Origin: an uncultured Bacteroidota bacterium
GTDB taxonomy: Bacteria > Bacteroidota > Bacteroidia > Chitinophagales > Chitinophagaceae
DNA: 8,485 nucleotides
Assembly (NCBI GenBank): GCA_946479535.1
Contig: CAMLGP010000085.1
Coordinates: 1 to 8,485 of the forward strand
Direction of reading: 5' to 3'
The notes below the pieces were generated by a model. That model had not been told where the DNA came from. It was given only the letters and a program-made list of their open reading frames with translations, and did not search any database. Of this stretch, positions 1 to 6,395 are shown in pieces. Position 1 is the stretch's first letter. Each line of letters begins with the position of its first letter. The position numbers and the translations under genes are program-made.

Positions 1-1987
1 CGCCTTCTTTAGTGCATTGGCTGGTTTCATTGGAATGAAAGCCGCTACCAAAGCCAATGTGCGTACGGCTCATGCAGCCCGCACCAGCCTTGCAAAAGCA
101 TTGAATGTATCCTTTACCGGAGGTTCAGTGATGGGTATGGGTGTTGCAGGATTAGCTGTACTGGGACTTGGAGGTGTATTCATTGTATTATTAAAAGTAT
201 TTGCACCAGATGCTCTTTCCACCTCTCATGAAGTGGCCCGGGCTGTTGAAATATTGACTGGCTTTTCATTGGGCGCTGAATCGATTGCCCTGTTTGCCCG
301 CGTAGGTGGTGGTATCTACACAAAAGCTGCTGACGTTGGCGCTGACCTGGTAGGTAAAGTTGAGGCCGGCATTCCAGAAGATGATCCACGCAACCCTGCT
401 ACTATTGCAGACAATGTGGGAGATAATGTAGGTGATGTTGCGGGTATGGGCGCTGACCTGTTTGGCTCCTATGTTGCAACAGTACTTGCTACTATTGTAC
501 TGGGTCATGAAGTAACCGATTCCAATCTCTCGGCTCTTGCAGATGGTTATAATGGTTTCTCTCCCATCCTGCTGCCCATGCTTATTGCCGGTACCGGAAT
601 CCTATTCTCCATCATCGCAACCTTCTTTGTTCGCATAAGTGAAAATGCGGGTATTAGCACAAGTGTTGTTCAGAAAGCATTGAACATGGGTAACTGGGGT
701 TCCATTATCCTTACATTGATCGCCAGCTATTTCCTCTGTGATTTCATATTACCTGATGGCAATCTTTATATCCGTGGTTTTGAATTTACCAAAATTCATG
801 TGTTCGGCGCCATTGCACTCGGACTGGTAGTTGGTACACTAATGAGCATTATCACGGAATACTATACCTCCATGGGCAAACGTCCCGTAATGACCATTGT
901 CCGTCAATCAGGAACTGGTCACGCTACCAATGTAATTGGTGGATTGGCAGTTGGTATGGAATCTACTTTATTACCGATCATCGTACTGGCAGGTGGTATC
1001 TACGGTTCTTTTGCATTAGCTGGTTTATATGGTGTGGCAATTGCTGCAGCCGGCATGATGGCAACTACTGCCATGCAACTGGCAATTGATGCCTTTGGAC
1101 CCATTGCAGATAATGCGGGTGGTATTGCTGAAATGAGTGAGCTTCCTAAAGATGTACGTGAAAAAACAGATACACTTGATGCTGTTGGTAACACTACGGC
1201 TGCTACCGGTAAAGGTTTTGCCATTGCTTCTGCTGCTTTAACAGCCCTTGCACTCTTCGCGGCATTTGTTGGAGTAGCTGGTATTAGCGGTATTGATATA
1301 TATAAAGCTGATGTACTGGCCAGCTTATTTGTTGGCGGTATGATCCCTTTCATATTCTCTTCTCTTGCTATTCAGGCAGTGGGTAAAGCTGCCATGGCGA
1401 TGGTAGAAGAAGTTCGTCGCCAGTTCAGGACCATTCCCGGGATCATGGAAGGAAAAGGCAAACCAGAATATGATAAATGCGTTGCCATTTCAACAGAAGC
1501 TTCCATTAAGAAAATGATGCTTCCTGGTGCTATTGCAATTATATCTCCCTTGATCATGGGCTTTTTGTTAGGCCCTGAAGCTTTGGGAGGTTTCCTTGCT
1601 GGTGCAACGGTAAGTGGTGTATTAATGGGTATGTTCCAGAATAATGCTGGTGGTGCATGGGACAATGCAAAGAAATCTTTTGAAAAAGGAGTTGATATTG
1701 GTGGTCAAAAATATTTTAAAGGATCAGAGCCGCATAAGGCTTCTGTGACAGGTGATACAGTAGGTGATCCCTTTAAAGATACCTCCGGACCATCTATGAA
1801 TATCCTCATCAAACTGATGTCTATTGTGTCCCTGGTAATTGCCCCCACGTTAGCACAGATCTATTCAAAACCTGCCACTACTGCTGAGGCAAAAGCCATT
1901 AAAAATATTGATAATCAACGTATAGAAAAAAAGATAGAAAAATCTTCAATTTTGAAATCCGAGCACACATCGGTTACGTATAATTAA
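1..1987 (+). CDS. hppA: Membrane-bound K+-dependent ion-translocating pyrophosphatase, 5'-truncated by the window edge
   Basis: Integral inner-membrane pyrophosphatase that hydrolyses cytoplasmic PPi and pumps cations outward. About 661 codons are visible; the reading frame is open to the left edge (first whole codon at 2), so the first helices (roughly 65-80 residues) are missing. Family signatures are clear: [11 protein letters not shown] (about 332-364), the EDDPRNP loop, and the Mg-PPi motif DNVGDNVGD (about 410-436). [13 protein letters not shown] (1187-1225) has Ala at the site (1199-1201) where K+-independent enzymes carry Lys, and Gly three residues on (1208-1210), so K+ dependence is expected. 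The ion-gate Glu of TM6 is absent (Gly at 464-466, Ala at 476-478); instead a Glu sits in TM5 in GAES (278-280), as I recall for Flavobacterium johnsoniae-type H+-PPases. H+ as the pumped ion is therefore inferred. The C-terminal tail after the last helix is Lys-rich. A terminator follows 26 nt after the stop. The TTG at 17 and ATG at 35 are internal codons, not starts. Confidence 0.96.
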   Translation, partial: AFFSALAGFIGMKAATKANVRTAHAARTSLAKALNVSFTGGSVMGMGVAGLAVLGLGGVFIVLLKVFAPDALSTSHEVARAVEILTGFSLGAESIALFARVGGGIYTKAADVGADLVGKVEAGIPEDDPRNPATIADNVGDNVGDVAGMGADLFGSYVATVLATIVLGHEVTDSNLSALADGYNGFSPILLPMLIAGTGILFSIIATFFVRISENAGISTSVVQKALNMGNWGSIILTLIASYFLCDFILPDGNLYIRGFEFTKIHVFGAIALGLVVGTLMSIITEYYTSMGKRPVMTIVRQSGTGHATNVIGGLAVGMESTLLPIIVLAGGIYGSFALAGLYGVAIAAAGMMATTAMQLAIDAFGPIADNAGGIAEMSELPKDVREKTDTLDAVGNTTAATGKGFAIASAALTALALFAAFVGVAGISGIDIYKADVLASLFVGGMIPFIFSSLAIQAVGKAAMAMVEEVRRQFRTIPGIMEGKGKPEYDKCVAISTEASIKKMMLPGAIAIISPLIMGFLLGPEALGGFLAGATVSGVLMGMFQNNAGGAWDNAKKSFEKGVDIGGQKYFKGSEPHKASVTGDTVGDPFKDTSGPSMNILIKLMSIVSLVIAPTLAQIYSKPATTAEAKAIKNIDNQRIEKKIEKSSILKSEHTSVTYN

Positions 1988-2013
1988 TTAAGAGTCTAAT
2001 CAGAACCATTACT

Positions 2014-2050
2014 TAAGTCCCGCTGTTTCTACAGGGGGACTTACTTTTTT
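2014..2050 (+). terminator. Intrinsic terminator of hppA
   Basis: An 8-bp outer stem (TAAGTCCC at 2014-2021 with GGGACTTA at 2036-2043) continues past one G-G mismatch into a 4-bp inner stem (CTGT/ACAG) with a TTCT loop, followed by AC and six T residues (2045-2050). It lies 26 nt past the hppA stop and should end that transcript before the small downstream gene. Confidence 0.85.
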
Positions 2051-2072
2051 AGTGTATTTCAATAACTTCATG

Positions 2073-2091
2073 ATTAGTAAAATTTACTAAT
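2073..2091. promoter_or_regulatory. Perfect 9-bp palindrome, possible operator
   Basis: ATTAGTAAA (2073-2081), one central A, then TTTACTAAT (2083-2091) form an exact inverted repeat. A third copy of the half-site, TTTACTAA, lies at 2119-2126 in the orientation of the right arm, 36 bp further on. There is no T tract after it and it is very AT-rich, so it suits a dimeric regulator's binding site better than a terminator. It lies between the hppA terminator and the start at 2151 and could control the small gene. The protein that binds it, if any, is unknown; chance in AT-rich DNA is possible. Confidence 0.4.
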
Positions 2092-2150
2092 ATTTCAAAT
2101 GCCATTTCTTCTGGCAAGTTTACTAACCGCAAAAATCATCCCCTCTTAAA

Positions 2151-2427
2151 ATGGAACACAAAATAAATACTGAGTTTTATGAGGTGTGCAGGCAGATTGT
2201 CTCTGAAAATAAAAGTACTTCAGAATGGGCCAATATAGAGTCTGATGACATGTTTCAAACAGACATGTATGAAGGCGGGGTTCAATGGTACAGAAATGGA
2301 GTTTGTCTTTAGTGTATTTATAAATGGAAAAGAATATTGGCTTCACTTGAGTTTAGAGGACATCAATAAAATTAATGCCAGGGAAATTAATGAAGTCGAA
2401 ATAGTTGAAGCAGATTGGCAGAAGTAA
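2151..2427 (+). pseudogene. Small acidic protein gene of unknown function with a +1-type frameshift in a G run
   Basis: ATG at 2151 opens a frame that reads MEHKINTEFYEVC and ends early at TAG 2310-2312 (53 aa). The frame shifted by one base continues without a stop to TAA at 2425-2427. Removing one G from GGGG (2277-2280) joins them into one smooth protein of 91 aa, with the junction reading YEGGFNGTEMEF and the C-terminal half containing FSVFINGKEYWLHL and an acidic tail. The two halves match in composition (acidic, aromatic), and neither half alone looks like a complete domain. I do not recognise the family with confidence; it resembles small Bacteroidota proteins of unknown function. The explanation could be a true disabling mutation, a homopolymer sequencing error, or recoding. 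It converges on the LTA-synthase-like gene with only 13 nt between the stops, and I see no hairpin there. Confidence 0.6.
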
Positions 2428-2440
2428 TTTTTGATATTGA

Positions 2441-4315
2441 CTATTTAACCATCATATTCTGGTCAAGCATTGAATTATTAAACCGCTGCAGAATTGCACG
2501 GATCAGTCTTCCCCTTGAAAGAATGGAAGAATCGCCTGAATCAACAAGATTCCGTGTAAGAAGACTATCTGTTTTATAATGGTAATGATAGATTATTTTG
2601 TCCGTGCGACTGTCATATCCTGTTATCGTAGTTGAATCTGTAAGCTGGTAATGTTCTCCTGCCCGGTAGATAGAGAAACGTTTTGCTTCAGTTTCCGGAC
2701 GATAGATACTGCTGCCAAAGCTCATGAATGGTTTGGAATAATGAAGCCTGTCCAATACAGTAGGCACCACATCCATTTGCTGTACTGTTGCATTAATAAT
2801 TGTTTGTTGCGGGTGAGCAGGATCATAAATAAACAGCGGTATATGAAAGCCTTTATACTGGTAGGATTTATCATATACATTTTTCAGCAGGGTATGATCA
2901 GAACAAAAAACAAAAACTGTATTGGAAAACCAGGGCTGGACTTTTATTTTATCAAACAATGTCCTGAAACAGTCATCCACATAACTAATACTGTTTTGTT
3001 GCGCGGTTTGCCCCGGAATGGTAAACCTTGCTTTTTCACTGGCAGGAATGGCAAAAGGCGGATGACTGGATATATTATATAATACAGCGAAGAAAGGATC
3101 CTGCTTTTGATTGATTACCTCAGCGAAATAGCTGAAAAAGTATTCATCATAAATACCCCAGTTCCCATCATCGTGCCCAGATTCCCCATAAGTATCTTTT
3201 GAATAATAATGATCAATCCCCACCATCCGGCATAGCTTGGCAAAATTGAAATGATCATATTCAGCACCCAGGAAGAAATTGGTATCGTATCCTTCCTCCT
3301 TTAATAGCGAGCCAATACCTTTCATTTTTACTGCACTGTAATTGGAAATAAATAATGGCTCATCCGGGAATGAAGGAATGGAGCCGAGCACCGCCATAGT
3401 TCCTTTAGATGATTCATGACCATTGGCATAAGCACTGAGGCAAACTGTACTCGTCCGCATTATTGAATCAAAGAATGGCGTTTTTGCCCTGTCAGTCCCC
3501 GGAGTAAAAAAACTTTCATTAAAACTTTCCAGCAGAAAGATCACAACATTACGTTTATCCATTCCCTGCTGCTGCGGATACTGCCGTCGAAAAGTATAAA
3601 TGGTATCCAGCACTGAAGCTGGAAAATAATTTTTTCTTTCAAGCCTGGTAGAAGTCCTGTACCAGGAATAAAGAAAATTAAGCGTAGAATTATTAACCAG
3701 CGGCTGCTTTGCAGCATCTGCTTTCAATAAGGCCGTTGCAGGCACAATGGGTCTTAGCCCCCATCCCCTTGCTATCAAAAAGCAAAGAGCAATAAATACC
3801 AAAGGCAAAGGGAACTCCCCTATTCTTTTCCGGAAGGAAGATTCTTTATTCCTGTCAATAATCTTTTTAGTTATAAGGACTAATATAATTGACAACAGGA
3901 TAAATGAGATCACTATGAACCAGAACTGGCGTAACAAGGAGCCAAATGAATGGATGGAATCGTCAAACACATAAAAGAGATCAATGGTAGATCGCCTCAA
4001 ATTATAACCGTAATAAATAATATCTATTAGATCAAGTGCAATGAAAGGTAAATTAATCAATGAAAAAATGAAAATGGCCAGGGATCGCTGCCATTTCAGG
4101 GAAATAAAGGGTGCAATAAAAAAATAGAAAATAAAGAAAGGAATGTTTATATAGAATATGGCGGCAAAATCCAATCGGAACCCCCAATATAATATCCTCA
4201 ATTCCTCTCCGGCAGCTATTGATGAATAATACTGGAACTGGAAAATAATCCGGAGGAATAAATAAACCGCAAGCAGCAGGATCATCAACTTAAGAACTGT
4301 TTTTATTCTTTGCAT
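2441..4315 (-). CDS. LTA synthase family membrane phosphotransferase/sulfatase-fold protein
   Basis: 624-aa inner-membrane enzyme of the alkaline phosphatase superfamily. LtaS-type relatives move phosphoglycerol or similar head groups from phospholipids onto an acceptor on the outer face of the membrane. About five hydrophobic helices fill residues 5-185 (near 7-25, 50-70, 78-100, 130-150, 168-183), then a linker and the catalytic domain from about 255. Visible catalytic features: NVVIFLLESF with metal-ligand Glu263; ANGHESSKG, where Ser302 sits at the nucleophile position that is Thr in LtaS; WGIYDEYFF (Trp386); SSHPPF (His418); and CSDH (Asp473-His474). The C-terminal about 90 residues resemble the accessory tail of Bacteroidota homologues. 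The ATG at 4315 lies 7 nt past the stop of the upstream GDPD-like gene, so the two are probably co-transcribed. True lipoteichoic acid is not expected in this phylum, so the substrate is open: phosphoglycerol or phosphoethanolamine transfer to a glycan or lipid, or a phosphatase role. Confidence 0.88.
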   Translation of the reverse strand: MQRIKTVLKLMILLLAVYLFLRIIFQFQYYSSIAAGEELRILYWGFRLDFAAIFYINIPFFIFYFFIAPFISLKWQRSLAIFIFSLINLPFIALDLIDIIYYGYNLRRSTIDLFYVFDDSIHSFGSLLRQFWFIVISFILLSIILVLITKKIIDRNKESSFRKRIGEFPLPLVFIALCFLIARGWGLRPIVPATALLKADAAKQPLVNNSTLNFLYSWYRTSTRLERKNYFPASVLDTIYTFRRQYPQQQGMDKRNVVIFLLESFNESFFTPGTDRAKTPFFDSIMRTSTVCLSAYANGHESSKGTMAVLGSIPSFPDEPLFISNYSAVKMKGIGSLLKEEGYDTNFFLGAEYDHFNFAKLCRMVGIDHYYSKDTYGESGHDDGNWGIYDEYFFSYFAEVINQKQDPFFAVLYNISSHPPFAIPASEKARFTIPGQTAQQNSISYVDDCFRTLFDKIKVQPWFSNTVFVFCSDHTLLKNVYDKSYQYKGFHIPLFIYDPAHPQQTIINATVQQMDVVPTVLDRLHYSKPFMSFGSSIYRPETEAKRFSIYRAGEHYQLTDSTTITGYDSRTDKIIYHYHYKTDSLLTRNLVDSGDSSILSRGRLIRAILQRFNNSMLDQNMMVK

Positions 4316-4322
4316 GCTGCTT

Positions 4323-5072
4323 TTACGGAGTTTTAATATTTACCAAAACAACTTCTACCTGAGGATCAGACAGCAGATACTTAAGTTCCTTGCGGTTAAA
4401 AAAATCTTTTATCGCCAGGTGCCAGGTAAGTATCCTTTTCTCCGGAAAAAGTATTTTGACGGTAGGCAGGTAAACCGCATCCTGTGATACATATTTCACA
4501 TCCTTTAAAATTCTCTTTACACTATCCTGCAGGTTGCGGTCTCCCGGAAGATTATCCAGCCATCGCTGAGAAACATTAAAACTGACAGTATAGCCTTTTT
4601 CAGCCAGCAGCTGGGCTACCGGCAGATAATATACCTCCAGTATGCATTTCTTAAAATTGGGATAGCGATTAGCCAGATTATCTAGTGCAACCACTGCCTG
4701 CTGCATATTAGATGTATCAACAAAACGGGTATCCAGCCAGAATTGATGAGTTGTCATATCGGCCTCGTCCAAATAAGTTTCAAGCCGTAACGTATCTCCA
4801 ACCACTTCATCAGGAGGGTGCAATACTGCGAATCCTTTAGGGCCTGTATAAATTACATCTAATTCATAACCCTGGAACTTATCAAGGTATTTAAGGCGCT
4901 TTATTGTGTTTACCCGGTGAACCCAGGTGTGGGAAAGACAGGATCCCTCTTTGCACTCAAGACCACGAAGGCGGGATAGTTGAAACTGGAGGAGGATAGG
5001 ATACCTGAACAGGTAAACTGTCAAAAGCAGGATTATAAGGACCAGGAAGAGTATTACTTTCCTTTTTTGCAT
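4323..5072 (-). CDS. Membrane-anchored GDPD/PLC-like TIM-barrel phosphodiesterase homologue
   Basis: 249 aa. Residues 1-22 are a short basic stretch and one strong hydrophobic helix with no lipobox or clear signal peptidase site, so it is probably tethered with the rest in the periplasm. The remainder has the landmarks of the glycerophosphodiester phosphodiesterase / PLC-like barrel: VHRVNT (His52, Arg53, Asn55) on the first strand, GYELDV (Glu70, Asp72) on the second, VLHPP (His85) after it, then LETYLDEAD and FWLDTRF (Asp114), matching the usual His / Glu-x-Asp / His catalytic set. Later elements CILEVYY, KYVSQDAV and RILTWHLA fit successive barrel strands, and VEVVLVNI closes it. At 249 aa it is about the size of a minimal GDPD domain plus anchor. 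The FAM151/menorin-like branch of the same fold is an alternative. Lying 7 nt upstream of an LTA-synthase-like gene, it may act on the same lipid or glycan phosphodiester; that is inference. GGGGG directly abuts the ATG. Confidence 0.6.
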   Translation of the reverse strand: MQKRKVILFLVLIILLLTVYLFRYPILLQFQLSRLRGLECKEGSCLSHTWVHRVNTIKRLKYLDKFQGYELDVIYTGPKGFAVLHPPDEVVGDTLRLETYLDEADMTTHQFWLDTRFVDTSNMQQAVVALDNLANRYPNFKKCILEVYYLPVAQLLAEKGYTVSFNVSQRWLDNLPGDRNLQDSVKRILKDVKYVSQDAVYLPTVKILFPEKRILTWHLAIKDFFNRKELKYLLSDPQVEVVLVNIKTP

Positions 5073-5076
5073 CCCC

Positions 5077-5084
5077 CAAATATA
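5077..5084 (-). promoter_or_regulatory. Possible Bacteroidota -7 box before the GDPD-like gene
   Basis: Read on the minus strand, TATATTTG matches the Bacteroidota -7 consensus TAnnTTTG exactly and ends 4 nt before the ATG at 5072. A clear TTG at the expected -33 distance is lacking (TTC is the nearest), and use of this site would give an almost leaderless mRNA. It may be a weak internal promoter or chance. Confidence 0.25.
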
Positions 5085-5115
5085 TGTACATCCTTATTTA
5101 CTGGAATGCCTGCAG

Positions 5116-5562
5116 CTATTGCCCGGTCTCGAAGCGTATGGACCGTTCCAGTTCAGAATCTATATTATCATCAAAGAGAAACCTGAAGAGCCTGATTGAA
5201 CTGCCATTATTATAGAAGGTAAATGCGAAGCGAAAGAAATTTCTTTCGTATTTCACGAGGTAGCTGTAAACGCCGATATCATCATCAAGAAACCTCTTTT
5301 TTAGAAGACGATATCCCATAAAACGTCCTCCGTTTTCATGAATGGAGATCAGGCGTCTTTTGAGGTTGATCGCAGCAGGGGCAGACGTGTCTATTTCGGG
5401 ATTAGAGGCCAGCAACTTTTCTATCGATACTGAAGCCCCCTTTGTTCGTATTGCTTTGAAAAAGGCATCTATAAACGGTTCAGCGAACTTGTCTATTAAC
5501 TCAGAGTGTAAACCTGGATCTATATCAATCCAGTGGTTTTCATGCTTACCATTAATAATCAT
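5116..5562 (-). CDS. Hypothetical protein, possible NTF2/SnoaL-like fold
   Basis: 148 aa, soluble, with no signal peptide or membrane helix. The N-terminal half is helical (ELIDKFAEPFIDAFFKAI, about residues 21-38). The C-terminal half is a run of likely beta strands rich in aromatics: RFMGYRLLKKRFL, GVYSYLVKYE, FFRFAFTFY and IRLFRFLFDD, ending in an acidic stretch. Helices first and then a curved sheet suggest an NTF2-like cone fold of the kind common in small Bacteroidota proteins, but no catalytic motif is visible and the assignment rests on pattern only. The start at 5562 is favoured by a GGGAGG sequence 6 nt upstream. It lies 43 nt before the GDPD-like gene on the same strand and may head the same transcript, though a candidate promoter lies between them. 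Function unknown. Confidence 0.7.
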   Translation of the reverse strand: MIINGKHENHWIDIDPGLHSELIDKFAEPFIDAFFKAIRTKGASVSIEKLLASNPEIDTSAPAAINLKRRLISIHENGGRFMGYRLLKKRFLDDDIGVYSYLVKYERNFFRFAFTFYNNGSSIRLFRFLFDDNIDSELERSIRFETGQ

Positions 5563-5568
5563 GTTTTA

Positions 5569-5574
5569 CCTCCC
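5569..5574 (-). promoter_or_regulatory. Shine-Dalgarno-like ribosome binding site
   Basis: GGGAGG on the minus strand, 6 nt before the ATG at 5562. It is notable because the other starts in the window lack a properly spaced one, as is usual in Bacteroidota. It supports this start for the 148-aa protein. Confidence 0.5.
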
Positions 5575-5879
5575 GGTATTTAGCGTACGGATCTTTGGTG
5601 GTTGCAAAAATGGTGTTTTTCACAAGCGGCAACAAATATGCCGGATGAGAAATAGGTTACTATCTTTCATAAAACTACATCGAACCGGTTAGTCGGGAGG
5701 GTTGATTTAGTAAGTGTGTCAGATTCCGGCATAACTGTGCTTGAAATTGGCCATTTCGCGCATAATAGTTTAGTAATCAACAGGTCTTAATGTCGCATTT
5801 ACACATCCCCTTCTGGTAAGGGCCGGATGCCTCACCCAAGGATTTTTTCTGAACCAGACTACCTGCAAAACAAATTGCC

Positions 5880-5922
5880 TGTGACTGTAACCTTCTGCTA
5901 ACCTCTTCCGTCACAAAGGTTA
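5880..5922. repeat. Two overlapping inverted repeats upstream of blaI
   Basis: TGTGAC (5880-5885) pairs with GTCACA (5910-5915), and TAACCTT (5888-5894) pairs with AAGGTTA (5916-5922). The pairs cross, so in RNA they would be alternatives or a pseudoknot, and the two right arms abut exactly. In DNA they could be half-sites. Short arms mean chance cannot be excluded. Confidence 0.3.
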
Positions 5923-5964
5923 AGCATTGTTAAAAAAAACTAAATAAGGTTGAAGCCGGCAGTT

Positions 5965-5984
5965 TATACGAAAAAGGTCGTATA
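5965..5984. promoter_or_regulatory. Candidate BlaI-type operator (20-bp palindrome)
   Basis: TATACGA (5965-5971), six bases, then TCGTATA (5978-5984): an exact 7-bp inverted repeat whose right end is 22 nt before the blaI ATG. The right arm overlaps TATATTCG (5981-5988), a one-mismatch Bacteroidota -7 box, so a bound dimer would block transcription. BlaI-family repressors bind dyads at their own promoters, and this is the strongest dyad in the leader, hence the proposal. The sequence differs from the Staphylococcus TACA/TGTA-type dyad, so the binding protein is inferred from position only. Confidence 0.5.
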
Positions 5985-6006
5985 TTCGGTTCCAAATTCA
6001 CACTTT

Positions 6007-6390
6007 ATGTCAACAATTAAAGCAATAAAGCCGACAGAAAGCGAACTGGAGATATTGCAGATCCTTTGGTCCAAGGGTTTGGCCACAGTCCGTGAGGTTC
6101 ATGAGGACCTGGCTTCTACCAAGGACGTTGGCTACACTACAACTCTTAAGCTGATGCAGATCATGCATGAAAAAGGCCTGGTGAAGAGGGATGATTCCAT
6201 GAGGACTCACGTATATCAGGCTAACGTAAACAAGGAGAGAACACAAAAACACCTGTTGGGTAAGATGATCGATAGCCTTTTTGGAGGTTCACCTACCCAG
6301 TTAGTGATACAGGCATTGGGCGAGCATAAGGCAAGCCCCGAGGAATTAGAGAAGATACAGGCTTTACTTAATGACCTCAAACAAAAATAA
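6007..6390 (+). CDS. blaI: BlaI/MecI/CopY family transcriptional repressor
   Basis: 127-aa cytoplasmic winged-helix repressor, the usual length for the family. PTESELEILQILW (residues 9-21) is the characteristic first helix, VREVHEDL follows, and GYTTTLKLMQIMHEKGLV (42-59) is the recognition helix leading to the wing (KRDDSMRTHVYQA). The C-terminal helices (LLGKMIDSLFGGSPTQLV, then the charged helix from 111) form the dimerisation part; the SLFGGSP segment lies about where staphylococcal BlaI is cut by its protease. The ATG at 6007 is chosen over an upstream TTG (5950) because MSTIKAIKPTESE is the typical family N-terminus and because a palindrome and a -7-like box lie inside the would-be extension. 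It precedes the M56 protease gene by 5 nt, the classical repressor/antirepressor operon. The targets beyond this operon are not visible. Confidence 0.93.
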   Translation: MSTIKAIKPTESELEILQILWSKGLATVREVHEDLASTKDVGYTTTLKLMQIMHEKGLVKRDDSMRTHVYQANVNKERTQKHLLGKMIDSLFGGSPTQLVIQALGEHKASPEELEKIQALLNDLKQK

Positions 6391-6395
6391 ATAGT

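Larger units (their letters stand above)
5575..6006. other. Divergent intergenic region of about 430 bp without a gene
   Basis: Separates the minus-strand three-gene run from blaI. Open frames here are short, have no family resemblance and mostly extend out of antisense frames. It should carry both divergent promoters, but I find no confident TTG / TAnnTTTG pair on either strand; CATATTTG on the minus strand (about 5633-5640) is a one-mismatch -7 candidate. It holds two TTTAGTAA octamers (5706-5713, 5769-5776), overlapping inverted repeats at 5880-5922, an 8-bp AACCGGTT palindrome (5683-5690), and the operator-like palindrome listed separately. No tRNA or recognisable riboswitch was seen. Confidence 0.6.

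Noticed and set aside
17..37. TTG (17) or ATG (35) as the start of the pyrophosphatase
   Set aside because: The frame is open and homologous to HppA back to the first base; these codons are inside a conserved helix and the true start lies off the window.
1000..1665. Minus-strand open frames antisense to hppA
   Set aside because: Low-complexity Ala/Pro/Ser products that mirror the codon pattern of the real gene on the other strand.
2651..3082. Plus-strand 143-aa open frame inside the LTA-synthase-like gene
   Set aside because: Antisense to a well-supported catalytic domain; Cys/His-rich composition typical of a shadow frame.
5601..5633. Hairpin GTTGC...GCAAC with an A5/T5 inner stem as a terminator or small RNA
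   Set aside because: The inner stem is only A-T pairs, the right side has an 8-base bulge, and no T tract follows in either direction.
5342..5692. Plus-strand 116-aa open frame over the 148-aa gene
   Set aside because: Antisense shadow of the minus-strand gene; no recognisable protein pattern and it runs into intergenic DNA.
5569..5700. Distant inverted repeat CCTCCCG / CGGGAGG as borders of a mobile or structured element
   Set aside because: Seven-base arms 118 bp apart are expected by chance in a region of this length, there is no direct repeat outside them, and the left arm is the ribosome binding site.
5950..6006. TTG start giving blaI a 19-residue N-terminal extension
   Set aside because: The extension covers a perfect palindrome and a -7-like box, has no family resemblance, and the ATG at 6007 gives the standard BlaI N-terminus.
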